In this document: positions 1 through 8,024 of the stretch, in pieces
Layout of the letters: every line of letters starts with the position of its first letter
Numbering within the stretch: the stretch's first letter is position 1
Assembly: GCF_027853915.1 (NCBI RefSeq)
Contig: NZ_JAQGLA010000028.1
Location: forward strand, 1 to 64,000
Direction: 5' to 3'
Length of the DNA: 64,000 nucleotides
From: Saccharopolyspora oryzae
Lineage (GTDB): Bacteria > Actinomycetota > Actinomycetes > Mycobacteriales > Pseudonocardiaceae
Notes under the pieces: generated by a model
Database searches by the model: none
What the model was told of the DNA's origin: nothing
The model's input: the letters and a program-made list of their open reading frames with translations, nothing else
Position numbers and translations under genes: made by a program

Positions 1-236
1 GTGTTCGAACACTGTTACGCACTCACGACCCTTTCTTACAGATTCTTACAACGTTTCCGACCATCCCTTACAGCTGCTCGACAACTCTTCGCAGGCGACG
101 TCGGCATCGGTAGCGTTCCCGGTGTCCGAAGATGGCCGGTAAGACACGGCCCCGAACAATTCCCGCCGTATCGCGACGAACAGTCGAAGCTGCCTGTGCT
201 CCGGCGCGAACCGGCGAAGTGTGGGAGTGAATCGCC

Positions 237-845
237 TTGCTGATGCGCGTGCTGTCGGAAGTCACGGTGTTCGCCGACCGACCGGAACTGCAGGAGAAGG
301 TCACCCGGATGCTGAGCGAGGCCCCGCAGCGCTCGCTCACCGACGTCGCGGTCCTCGCCTTCGGCGGGGCCACCCCGGTCGAGCAGCTGCAGCACTGCGT
401 GTCCCGGCTCAGCCGCTCCTACCGGGTGCTGGTGGTCCTGCCGGAGCAGGCGTTCGACCAGGTCCCGGAGCTGCTGCGGGCCGGCGCCCTGGGATTCCTC
501 GGAACCGGCTGCGACCAGCAGGAATTCCACGACGCGCTGGCTGTGGTTGCCCGCGGCGCGGTGTACGTGACGTCCGGTTCCCGGGCGGCCCTCACCGGTG
601 TCAGCGCCGAGTCGGAGTCGGTGCAGCAGCTGCTGACACGCCGCGAGCAGGAGGTCCTGCGCTGGATCGCCGACGGCTACACGCACTCGCAGGCGGCCCG
701 CCGGATGGGCCTGTCCGCGGCGACCGTCGACACCTACGTCAAGCGCATCCGGGCCAAGCTCGAAGTCCGGAACAAGGCCGAGCTGACTCGCAAGGCCATC
801 GAGCTGGGCATCGTCCGACGGGAACCTCTTCTAACGGCTGCGTGA
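237..845 (+). CDS. LuxR/NarL-type regulator with a degenerate receiver
   Basis: A 202-residue regulator. The C-terminal LuxR helix-turn-helix (about residues 131-195, LTRREQEVLRWIADGY followed by a recognition helix with SAATVDTYVKRI) is clear and should bind DNA. Residues 6-112 look like a receiver fold, but the beta-3 position that normally carries the phosphorylated Asp reads DVAVLAFGG, so classical phosphorylation is doubtful. The TTG at 237 follows GGGAG about ten bases upstream; ATG at 243 is an alternative. The gene converges on a sensor kinase (910-2037) with a palindrome between them. The 236 bases upstream hold no gene. Pairing with that kinase is an inference from proximity only. 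Confidence 0.8.
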   Translation: MLMRVLSEVTVFADRPELQEKVTRMLSEAPQRSLTDVAVLAFGGATPVEQLQHCVSRLSRSYRVLVVLPEQAFDQVPELLRAGALGFLGTGCDQQEFHDALAVVARGAVYVTSGSRAALTGVSAESESVQQLLTRREQEVLRWIADGYTHSQAARRMGLSAATVDTYVKRIRAKLEVRNKAELTRKAIELGIVRREPLLTAA

Positions 846-859
846 GAGGCACCGTTTCA

Positions 860-927
860 GCTGGTCAGAGATCGTGAGTACTTCGGGGTGCTATAGCGCC
901 CCGAAACGCTCACGAGGCGCTACCAGC
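860..927. repeat. GCTATAGC-centred palindrome, copy 1
   Basis: An imperfect inverted repeat. GCTGGTCAG (860-868) opposes TACCAGC (921-927), and CGTGAG opposes CTCACG around a near-palindromic centre GGGGtGCTATAGCgCCCC. It lies between convergent genes and contains the TGA stop of the kinase (910-912) in its right arm. It probably acts as a bidirectional terminator. Related copies are at 14275, 17068, 28001 and 46621. Confidence 0.85.
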
Positions 928-2037
928 GGCGAGCGGGATGGTGGCGGTGAAGCGGCAGCCGCCCTCGATGTTGTCCACCGCCACCGCGCCGTGGTGCGCC
1001 TCGACGATTCCGCGCACGATGGCCAGGCCCAGCCCGCCGCCGACGTCCTTGCCGGACGGCCGCGCCGGCGCCCCGCGCCAACCGGGTTCGAAGACATTCG
1101 CCAGGTCCTCGGGCGGAATCCCGCCGCAAGCGTCCGAAATGGACAGCACCGCCATCCCGTCCGCGGAGTGCGCGCTCACCGTCACCGCACCGCCGGGATG
1201 CGTGTGCCGGACGGCGTTGCCGAGCAGGTTGCCCAGCACCCGGTTGATCTGCCGGACGTCCACCCGGACGTCGAGGGACTCGATGCCGCCGGGCACCAGC
1301 CGCACCCCGCGGTTGCGGGCCTGCGGCTCGATCGCGGTCACCGCATCGTTGATCAGGTCCGGCAGCGACACCGGCGTCAGCGACAGGGTCAGCGAGTTGG
1401 ACTGGATGCGCGACAGGTCGAACAGGTCGCCGACCAGCTGGTCCAGCCGCTGCGTCTCCTGGAGGATCAGCCCCAGGTAGCGGTCCTGGTCGCGGGCCAT
1501 GCCGTCCTGCAGCGCCTCGGTCATGGCCCGCAGTCCGGCCAGCGGCGTGCGCAGGTCGTGCGAGACCCAGGCGATCAGCTGCCGCCGCGAGGCCTCCAGA
1601 ACCCGCTCCTGCTCGCGCGAAGCAGTCAGCGCCGCGCTGGTCGCGGCGAGTTCCTGGGTGAGCACGGCGAGTTCCGCCGAGCCGGACTGCGCGGGTGCGG
1701 CGAACCGCCCGTCCTCGCCCATGGTCCGGGTGGCGCGCGCGAGGCTCCGGCTGCCGTTGAGGATCCGCGCGCCGAGCAGCAGGCACAGCGCCAGCGACAC
1801 CGCGGTCGTCGGGATGCAGGCCAGCAGCACGGCGATCATCGCCTGCTCGGTGAACACCCCGAGGAATCCCAGCGCGGCGAAGGTGAACGCGATCTCGATG
1901 ACGGTCACCACCGAGAGCACCATCATCATCACGACCAGCGAACTGCGGCGCATCAACCACAGGACCACGGCGCCGAGCACCCCGACGGCCACCGAGCACC
2001 AGAGCGAGACTAGTGCGACGAAGAGGAGGTCTCGCAT
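910..2037 (-). CDS. membrane sensor histidine kinase
   Basis: A 375-residue kinase. Three hydrophobic stretches (about residues 3-29, 33-57 and 64-90) form the membrane part, followed by a HAMP-like linker. The HisKA motif AWVSHDLRTPLAG carries the phospho-acceptor His160. The HATPase part has an N-box (GNLLGNAVRHT, around 270), a G1 box (SDACGGIP, around 301) and a G2 box (GGGLGLAIV, around 333). No extended extracytoplasmic sensor domain is visible, so the signal is probably sensed in or near the membrane. The ATG at 2037 follows GAAGG; ATG at 2046 is three codons upstream. No conventional receiver partner is adjacent. Confidence 0.88.
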   Translation of the reverse strand: MRDLLFVALVSLWCSVAVGVLGAVVLWLMRRSSLVVMMMVLSVVTVIEIAFTFAALGFLGVFTEQAMIAVLLACIPTTAVSLALCLLLGARILNGSRSLARATRTMGEDGRFAAPAQSGSAELAVLTQELAATSAALTASREQERVLEASRRQLIAWVSHDLRTPLAGLRAMTEALQDGMARDQDRYLGLILQETQRLDQLVGDLFDLSRIQSNSLTLSLTPVSLPDLINDAVTAIEPQARNRGVRLVPGGIESLDVRVDVRQINRVLGNLLGNAVRHTHPGGAVTVSAHSADGMAVLSISDACGGIPPEDLANVFEPGWRGAPARPSGKDVGGGLGLAIVRGIVEAHHGAVAVDNIEGGCRFTATIPLAAGSAS

Positions 2038-2198
2038 GGCCTTCATTTCTGTTCGCGGCAGCGGATTGTTGACGTTCGGTGAAGGTTCCCCCGCGCAGGT
2101 TTCCCCCAGAACGGGCCAAAGTATAAGGTACTGAACGGAAAGCGGTGTCCGGTTCGGGGATCGGCGCCGGTCCCGGATTTCTGGAGTTAGTGATACGA

Positions 2199-3242
2199 GT
2201 GGCGTCGGAAACTGACCCGAATCGCGGACCGGAAGGCGAATCCCTGGAATCGCTGCCGCCGGAACTGCGGATCTACGTCCCGGCGGAAGGCACCCCGGTG
2301 GAACCGGTCGAACGGGCCGAGCCCTCCTACGAAGAGGTCCCGCTGGCGTCCCTGTCCGGCACCGCGCAGCCGCCGCAGCCCGCGCCCGCCGAACCGACCC
2401 CGGCCAAGGGAGTCGGCTTGCCGTCGAAGTTCTCGCTGATCGCCTTGGCGGCGGCGGCCATCGTCCTGGTGTCGGTGCCGTTCGTGATCGCGCTGCTGAT
2501 GACCGGTGACCGCGAGGACGAGCACGTCGCGATCGGGATGAACGCGCCTCAGCCGCAAGAGCCCGGCAACGGCCCCCTGCTGTCGGCCCAGGAGCCGCCG
2601 CCGGAAACACCGGTCGATGCGCTGCCGGCCGAGCAGGGCGAGCCGGTCCGGACCGAACCCGACACCCCCGAGCAGAACGCCGGCCCGCCGCCGGTCGAGC
2701 AGCCGACCCGGGTGTCGCTGGTCGCCGGACCGGGCTGTGCGAACAACGCGCAGCAGAAGTACGAGGCGGTCGGCTACTACTCGAACGGCACCGAGGGCTG
2801 GTACACCCGGAGCGGGGGCAGCGCCGAAGCCGGTTGCCGGGGCAGCTTCGACGCCATGCCGATGTCGGGGGAGGCCAACACCTCGGATTCCCAGCACTTC
2901 GGCAAGTGGACGTTCGACGTCTCCGGTGACCTGAAGGTGGCCGACTGCGCACTCTCGGTGTACATCCCCAATGACAGCGACCGCCGCAACGTGGGGGCCA
3001 CCGCGGCCCACTACTCGATCTTCAACAGCTTCGACCAGGGCGGGGCGAACGTGATCGCCGTCAAGGACGTCGACCAGGTCGCGAACCTCGGCAAGTGGGT
3101 CGACCTCGGCACCCACCGCATCGACCAGGGCAAACTCTCGATCAAGCTGCACAACCGCGGTGAGGACTACAAGGAGGGCGCCGACGGCGAGGGCGCCCAC
3201 GTCGCAGTGACCCAGATCCGCGCCAACTGCACCCCTGCTTGA
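2199..3242 (+). CDS. membrane-anchored protein with golvesin-like C-terminal domain
   Basis: About 347 residues: an acidic, proline-rich cytoplasmic head, one transmembrane helix (FSLIALAAAAIVLVSVPFVI, about residues 77-100), a proline/glutamate-rich stalk (about 115-185), and a C-terminal domain of about 150 residues. The domain pattern (YSIFNSFDQ, then GKWVDLGTHRI, then a final strand ending ANC) resembles golvesin/Xly carbohydrate-binding-like domains. It also has four cysteines that could form disulfides. The protein probably displays this domain outside the membrane, perhaps on cell-wall glycan. The start is uncertain: GTG 2199 lies 12 bases after GGAG, and GTG 2190 is only three bases after it. 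No partner gene is evident. Confidence 0.72.
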   Translation: MASETDPNRGPEGESLESLPPELRIYVPAEGTPVEPVERAEPSYEEVPLASLSGTAQPPQPAPAEPTPAKGVGLPSKFSLIALAAAAIVLVSVPFVIALLMTGDREDEHVAIGMNAPQPQEPGNGPLLSAQEPPPETPVDALPAEQGEPVRTEPDTPEQNAGPPPVEQPTRVSLVAGPGCANNAQQKYEAVGYYSNGTEGWYTRSGGSAEAGCRGSFDAMPMSGEANTSDSQHFGKWTFDVSGDLKVADCALSVYIPNDSDRRNVGATAAHYSIFNSFDQGGANVIAVKDVDQVANLGKWVDLGTHRIDQGKLSIKLHNRGEDYKEGADGEGAHVAVTQIRANCTPA

Positions 3243-3247
3243 GAAGA

Positions 3248-3287
3248 CGAAGGGCGCTTCTCCGCCGAGTCGGAGAAGCGCCCTTCG
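3248..3287. terminator. bidirectional terminator
   Basis: Perfect 17-bp arms (3248-3264 and 3271-3287, CGAAGGGCGCTTCTCCG and its complement) with a six-base loop lie between convergent stop codons at 3242 and 3299. Confidence 0.9.
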
Positions 3288-3298
3288 AGCTCTTCGGA

Positions 3299-3943
3299 TC
3301 AGAAGACGGTGACGCCCTGGGCGGCCGGCTGCAGGGAGCCGACCTCGATCGACTTGATCGGGTACTCGGGGTAGCCGCCGGCGCTCGGGTCGGTGACGAC
3401 CTCGGCGTCCACCGCGCCCGGGCTGCCCGGCAAGCCGACCTTGAAGCCGGTGGCGACCTTGACGTCGGAGTCGCCCTTGTCACCGGTCTCGATCTTCACC
3501 CCGGCGAAGGCGGTCTGGCCCGGGGCGACCTCGAAGGAGGTCGGCGCGCCGGGGACATCGACCTGCTTGGCCTGCACGTCGATGTCCGCACCGGACATGT
3601 CGGTGCCGACCAGCGTCGGGTAGCCGTTGACCGTGCAGGTCTCCTTCGAGTTGTTGGTGGCCGCCAGCAGCAGGATGCCCGGGCGGTCCGGCTGGACGTT
3701 CAGCTCGACCTTGAAGTTGCCCGCGGAGCAGGCGGCCTCGCTGCTGGTCTCGTCGCTGGCCTGCTCGGTCTTGGCCTCGGTCTTGGCGTTGGTCTCGCCG
3801 GTGGCCTGCTCGGCGGTGGCGCTGTTGGTGCCCTGCTCCGGCGAAGGCGCGTTGGTCGCTCCCTGAGCGCACCCGCTGAGCAGAGCGACACCGCCGACCA
3901 GCGCGACAGCAGCACCCAGCGTACGAGTCCGGTTCAGCAACAT
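3299..3943 (-). CDS. DUF4232 lipoprotein
   Basis: A 214-residue precursor with a lipoprotein signal: basic N-terminus, hydrophobic core and lipobox LLSGC (Cys25). A Ser/Thr/Glu-rich linker follows (about 28-70). The rest looks like an actinobacterial DUF4232 domain: CSAGNFKVELN start, NNSKETCTVNGYPTLV middle, and VAPGQTAFAGVKIE. It is predicted to be anchored to the outer face of the membrane; its function is unknown. It is monocistronic and shares a perfect terminator with the convergent golvesin-like gene. The 280 bases upstream to the tRNA show no further gene. Confidence 0.85.
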   Translation of the reverse strand: MLLNRTRTLGAAVALVGGVALLSGCAQGATNAPSPEQGTNSATAEQATGETNAKTEAKTEQASDETSSEAACSAGNFKVELNVQPDRPGILLLAATNNSKETCTVNGYPTLVGTDMSGADIDVQAKQVDVPGAPTSFEVAPGQTAFAGVKIETGDKGDSDVKVATGFKVGLPGSPGAVDAEVVTDPSAGGYPEYPIKSIEVGSLQPAAQGVTVF

Positions 3944-4223
3944 GGTGTTCCTTCCGTATCAGGTTGAGCGTCCCGCGCCCTTTGCCCCGTAAGACGCGCA
4001 CCCCGGGCCGGGGTTGCATCCCTTTGCCAAACTAATGGTCGATCTCGCCGACCAGGGATTCCGGCACCCGGTGCTCCCGCTGCCCGATCAGGGCCGTGAC
4101 CAGCGGGTGGAGGTCCGGACCAGGTGAATCGCCCGCTCCGCGGCCGGGCTGCGACCGCCTCGGAAGAGAAACCGGCCACCAGTACCGCACAAGATCGTCC
4201 GGACCTTGTAACCTGGGGCACGC

Positions 4224-4299
4224 GGGTCGTTAGCTCAACTGGCAGAGCAGCGGACTTTTAATCCGCGGGTTCAGGGTTCGATCCCCTGGCGACCCACCA
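4224..4299 (+). tRNA. tRNA-Lys (TTT)
   Basis: A full cloverleaf: acceptor GGGTCGT/GCGACCC, anticodon loop CTTTTAA with anticodon TTT, T-arm CAGGG-TTCGATC-CCCTG, and an encoded CCA end. Confidence 0.97.
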
Positions 4300-4326
4300 A
4301 AACCCCAGGTCACAGACCTGGGGTTT
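4300..4326. terminator. terminator after tRNA-Lys
   Basis: Arms AAACCCCAGGT and ACCTGGGGTTT (11 bp) with a five-base loop begin directly after the tRNA CCA. Confidence 0.85.
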
Positions 4327-4329
4327 CGC

Positions 4330-4740
4330 ATGTGCGGAACCGGGGGCCGGGATGCCGATGATCGTGTGGTGGCGCAAGCCGCCCAGTGGCAAGGGGCGAC
4401 CCGACGGTCGGGCCTGCTCGTGGCGCGCGTGTGCGTCGTCGGCCCTTGGGTCTACCTCGCGTTCTTCCTCCCGGTGGCGATCCTGGCGCCGATCACGGCG
4501 CTGGCCGGCTTCTGGGGGCTGCGGCTGGTGGTGGTCCTGGCCGTGGCGGGTCTGGTCGCCGTGGTGGTCCGGCATCCCCACGACGATCAGGACGGCGACC
4601 TCACCTTCACCCTCGGCTTCGGGTCGGTGCTGCTGGTGGTGCCCGCCCTCGCGGGCGCGTACTGGCCGCTGGCGCTGCTCCCGCTGATCGTGCCGATCCT
4701 CATGATCGCCGCAGCGATCCGCAGGCGCCTGCGTCGATGA
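4330..4740 (+). CDS. small integral membrane protein
   Basis: Up to 136 residues with three or four hydrophobic helices (LLVARVCVVGPWVYLAFFL, LAPITALAGFWGL and LVVVLAVAGLVAVVV, then a C-terminal pair) and a basic end IRRRLRR. I do not recognise the family. The 4330 start abuts the tRNA terminator and has no clear ribosome binding site, so the true start may be GTG 4366 or 4369. The strong hydrophobic periodicity supports a real gene, but no homologue-specific motif is visible. Confidence 0.55.
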   Translation: MCGTGGRDADDRVVAQAAQWQGATRRSGLLVARVCVVGPWVYLAFFLPVAILAPITALAGFWGLRLVVVLAVAGLVAVVVRHPHDDQDGDLTFTLGFGSVLLVVPALAGAYWPLALLPLIVPILMIAAAIRRRLRR

Positions 4741-4824
4741 GCGCGCGGGCCGGGAAGACCCGTGTCCGAGAACGAGCGTGTTGGATGAGACCGTCCACTT
4801 AGGACCAGCTCGTAGGTCGTTGCG

Positions 4825-6207
4825 TCACAACTCGTGCACCGCTGCTCGCAGTGCCGACACCACTCGGTGGGCGTCGGTTGCGGTGGTCTGCCAGTTGCTG
4901 AAGGCGGCCCGCAGCGCGGGCACGCCGTCAAGGACGGTGGGGGTCAGGAATGCCTCGTCGACGATCTGCTCGGTGAGCGCGGAGAGCCGTTCGGCGGTGG
5001 GGTCGTCGGCGAGGGTGAAGCAGACGACGTTCAGGCGGACGGGTGCCAGGAGTTGCAGACCGGGGGTGCTGTCGACGGCGTCACCGACGGTGCGTGCGCA
5101 GGCGATGCACCGCTCGGTGATCTCGCGATACCCGTCCCGCCCGTAGGCGCGCAGGGTGAACCAAGCGGGGATGGCGCGCAGGCGGCGGGAGTTCTCCGGG
5201 GTGAGGTGGGCCGTGTCGGGGGTGTCGCCGAGCGGGCCGAGGTAGGCCGCCGCGTTCTGGAAGACGCGCGTCTGCAGGTCGGGGCGGCGGGTGAACTGCA
5301 CGGCGCTGTCGTAGGGCACGTTCAGCCATTTGTGCAGGTCGATGCAGATGGAGTCGGCAAGGTCGAGGCCGTCGACCAGGTGCGCGTGCTCGGGGGACAG
5401 GGCGGCGAAGGCGCCGAACGCGGCGTCCACGTGCAGCCAGAACGGGTAGCGCTCGCGCAGCCCGGCGATGGCCCGCAGGTCGTCGAAGTCGACGGTGTTG
5501 ACGGTGCCCGCGTTGGCGATCACGATGCACGGTCCCTCGTCCTCGGCCAGCGCGCGCTCCAGCGCTGCCAGGTCGACGGCTTCCCTCCCGGGCTGGGGCG
5601 GCACCTGGACCAGAGAACGGCGCCCCAGGCCGAGCACGGACAGCCCCTTGGCCGCGCTGGAATGCGCGGCCCCCGAGAGCACCCGCACCCCGCCGAGCGC
5701 GCCCGCTCCGTGCTCGGCAGGTGAGACGCCCTGCTGTTCTCCGAGCCATTCGCGGGCGACGGCGAGGCCGACGGTGTTGGACATGGTGGCGCCGCTGACG
5801 AAGGTCCCGCGCTGCTGGTCGGACAGGCCGAACAGGGACCGCAGCCAGCCGATCGCCTCGCGCTCCAGGTGTTGCCCGGCCGCGTCCAGGGAAGTGAAGG
5901 AGTTCTGGTCCCAGGTCGAGGTCATCCAGTCGCCGGCCAACGCAGCGGGCGTCACCCCGCCGGTGACGAATCCGAGGTACCGCGGTCCAGCGCTCGTCGA
6001 CAGCGCGGGTTCCCAGCGTGCGGCGAACTCCTCCAGCGCGGCCTGCAGCCCAGCCCCCCGCGCGGACAGCGGGGCCGGTTCCGGCAGCGGAGCTGCGGGC
6101 ACGACCTTCCGCTCGGAGAACTGGGAGAGCACGTCAGCGGCGTGCTGCTGGACGGCCGCCAGCAGCTGCGGCAGCTCATCGCGGTCCGTGGCGAGTCGCG
6201 GGTGCAT
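4825..6207 (-). CDS. PLP-dependent group II amino acid decarboxylase family protein
   Basis: A 460-residue fold-type I PLP enzyme of the aromatic-L-amino-acid/glutamate decarboxylase family. The cofactor pocket is visible: AAHSSAAKG with the stacking His (about 182), HVDAAFG with the Asp that binds the pyridine nitrogen (about 261), and DLHKWLN with the Schiff-base Lys (about 293). ATG 6207 has GGAG ten bases upstream; an upstream in-frame extension lacks family sequence. The substrate cannot be told, and several family members act as aminotransferases or lyases rather than decarboxylases. It is monocistronic; a terminator of the miniprotein gene lies just upstream. Confidence 0.85.
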   Translation of the reverse strand: MHPRLATDRDELPQLLAAVQQHAADVLSQFSERKVVPAAPLPEPAPLSARGAGLQAALEEFAARWEPALSTSAGPRYLGFVTGGVTPAALAGDWMTSTWDQNSFTSLDAAGQHLEREAIGWLRSLFGLSDQQRGTFVSGATMSNTVGLAVAREWLGEQQGVSPAEHGAGALGGVRVLSGAAHSSAAKGLSVLGLGRRSLVQVPPQPGREAVDLAALERALAEDEGPCIVIANAGTVNTVDFDDLRAIAGLRERYPFWLHVDAAFGAFAALSPEHAHLVDGLDLADSICIDLHKWLNVPYDSAVQFTRRPDLQTRVFQNAAAYLGPLGDTPDTAHLTPENSRRLRAIPAWFTLRAYGRDGYREITERCIACARTVGDAVDSTPGLQLLAPVRLNVVCFTLADDPTAERLSALTEQIVDEAFLTPTVLDGVPALRAAFSNWQTTATDAHRVVSALRAAVHEL

Positions 6208-6347
6208 GGAATGGCTCCGTTCGTGGTGTCCGAGCACGACCGTACGGAGCCTCCCGGCCCAGCGCCTGGTCCAATTCCGGGAATCTGGACTCGAGCCGAT
6301 CAGCTGGTGCGGCACCGGGACCAGCGCCGGAAGGTGCGGAGAAAGCG

Positions 6348-6385
6348 GCGCGCCTCCGCTCTGCGATGCCAGAGCGAAGGCGCGC
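6348..6385. terminator. hairpin terminator
   Basis: Arms GCGCGCCT..GCTCTG and CAGAGC..AGGCGCGC with one internal mismatch follow the minus-strand stop of the miniprotein (6408). Confidence 0.75.
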
Positions 6386-6407
6386 GGTTCGTTCGTGCTC
6401 GCCCGGC

Positions 6408-6509
6408 CTACTTCTTCATGCTGCGAGCGATCAGCGCCACGACCGCGATGATGACGATCAAGACACCGACCATGACGAGAATCTCGTAGACCCCAGGCAT
6501 TCCAAACAT
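6408..6509 (-). CDS. 33-residue single-helix membrane miniprotein
   Basis: The reading frame starts MFGMPGVYEILV, continues as one hydrophobic helix of about 21 residues (MVGVLIVIIAVVALIA), and ends in basic RSMKK. The topology predicts one transmembrane helix with a positive C-terminal tail in the cytoplasm. It lies alone on the minus strand between the Nudix and decarboxylase genes and has its own downstream hairpin, which supports expression. The ribosome binding site is weak. ATG 6500 (fourth codon) is an alternative start. Function unknown. Confidence 0.55.
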   Translation of the reverse strand: MFGMPGVYEILVMVGVLIVIIAVVALIARSMKK

Positions 6510-6669
6510 GCCCGCAAGTGTCCCATGAGGACGTCCCCGACCGTCGAGTCCCAGTTGCGGGTACGGCGATCCCGCTGAGCGATCAGCCGCGTTCGGAGGG
6601 TGTCCATAGAGGATTCGCCAAGAGGGTCTTGCGGACGAGACCGGCAGCGGGCCCGCGATTTCGGTGGGG

Positions 6670-7896
6670 TCAGGCGGTGCGGTGGCGGGCTGCTGCGCGG
6701 ATGCCGAGGAGGAGGGGGAGGGAGCCGACCTCGCGGATCACGGTGGGGAGGCTCGGGGCTTCGAGGATCGGGGTTCCCGTGCGGAGTTCGGCGCCCAGGG
6801 CGGCGAGGTCGATCTCGAGGAAGGTGACGTCGGAGCTGTACAGGCGCTCCGCGCCTCGTGGTGCCGTGCCGCGGATTTCGGTGCTCGACACCGACAGCTC
6901 GGTCAGGCCGAAGAACTCCGGTTTCGCGCCGCGTTCCATCCAGCGCGCGAAGCCCGTCATCTCGGTGCCCGCGATGGCGTCCGGGCGCACGCCCGTCTCC
7001 TCGCAGAACTCGCGCTCCATGCCCGCTCGCAGCACGTCGGCCAGGGTTTCGCGCGCTTCGCCGTCGGCGTCGGTCAGGTCGCGGGGTTCCAGGGATCCGC
7101 TGCCGGACGGGGCCTGCAGAAGCGGGCTGGCCGTGTTGCGGTCGGACTGGCCCACCAGGAGCAGCAGGCCGTCGGTGGTGAACGCCAAGGTGGAGATCCC
7201 CACGACGTCTGAGAGGACGCTGGCCGCCAGGGTGACGATCCGGCCGGACGTGTCGGTCAGCAGGCGGCGGCGCGGGTCGAGGTCCTCGCCCGTCTCCCGG
7301 TTGGTGATGCGCATCGTGCACAGCTCGTTGGAGCACTGGAAGTCGAAGTACCGGGCGCGGTGCAGCTGGATCTCCGCCTCACCTACCCCCGGCAGCGGCT
7401 CGGTGCGCATGCCCACCACCGGGCCGTTGAACAGCAGGCGCCCTCGGGCCCGGATGGGCAGCACGTGCGGGGCGGTGGCGCGCAGGATCGGCGGGAGCCG
7501 GTAGGGCTCGTCGGCCACCCGCACGGTGAACCGCCGTTCCCGCAAGCTGCCGTCGATCCCGTCGCTGATCAGCGCGGTTCCGCGGTTGGGCAGGTAGCAG
7601 TACTCGGCGTCCGGGTACGCGGCCGGCGGCGGGAACGCCTCGTGCGGGAACGGCGCGGCGATCAGCGAGAAGTCGTGGGAGGACCAGCGCCGCCGCAGGT
7701 TGCGCAGGTCTCGCACGAAGGTCGCGGACCCGAGCAGCAGGGCGATCACCGAGATCACGACGCCCACCGCGCTGGGCAGGATGGTGACGGCGCCGAGCAG
7801 CACGCCGAGTGCGGAGACCAGCACGGGCCATTCGCGGACCGCTAGGAACCACGTGTAGTCGGCCTTGGAACGCGTGCGGCGCAGCAGCTTGAACAA
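6670..7896 (-). CDS. membrane-linked Nudix-type hydrolase
   Basis: A 408-residue protein. Two hydrophobic segments near the N-terminus (VLVSALGVLLGAVTILPSAV and GVVISVIALLLGSA, about residues 23-60) suggest membrane attachment. A long region of unknown fold follows, then a Nudix box whose core REFCEETGV lies about 120 residues from the end. The usual leading glycine region is loosely conserved (GEARETLADVLRAG). Nudix enzymes cleave nucleoside diphosphates linked to another group; the substrate is unknown. Start TTG 7896 is preceded by GGGAG at six bases. Shorter Nudix proteins lack the membrane part and the middle region, which are unusual here. Confidence 0.7.
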   Translation of the reverse strand: MFKLLRRTRSKADYTWFLAVREWPVLVSALGVLLGAVTILPSAVGVVISVIALLLGSATFVRDLRNLRRRWSSHDFSLIAAPFPHEAFPPPAAYPDAEYCYLPNRGTALISDGIDGSLRERRFTVRVADEPYRLPPILRATAPHVLPIRARGRLLFNGPVVGMRTEPLPGVGEAEIQLHRARYFDFQCSNELCTMRITNRETGEDLDPRRRLLTDTSGRIVTLAASVLSDVVGISTLAFTTDGLLLLVGQSDRNTASPLLQAPSGSGSLEPRDLTDADGEARETLADVLRAGMEREFCEETGVRPDAIAGTEMTGFARWMERGAKPEFFGLTELSVSSTEIRGTAPRGAERLYSSDVTFLEIDLAALGAELRTGTPILEAPSLPTVIREVGSLPLLLGIRAAARHRTA

Positions 7897-7974
7897 CCGA
7901 TTCTCCCGAGAGTTCCGGAACTCGGCCACAGTAGGGCAAGCGGCGCTCGTCGCGGGAGGGTTCGTCGGGAATCG

Positions 7975-8012
7975 CCATCGGGGTGGGTTCTGCGGCGAAC
8001 CCACCCCGATGG
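7975..8012. terminator. terminator after catC
   Basis: Perfect 16-bp arms CCATCGGGGTGGGTTC and GAACCCACCCCGATGG with a six-base loop lie just beyond the minus-strand catC stop. Confidence 0.85.
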
Positions 8013-8024
8013 TCCGAAGTGGAC

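Noticed and set aside
2038-2952. N-terminal extension of the sensor kinase frame
   Set aside because: The extra 300 residues are antisense to the golvesin-like gene, are low complexity, and a start with ribosome binding site exists at 2037.
6408-6509. TatA/TatE identity for the miniprotein
   Set aside because: The FG hinge and amphipathic helix of TatA are missing; only one helix and a short basic tail are present.
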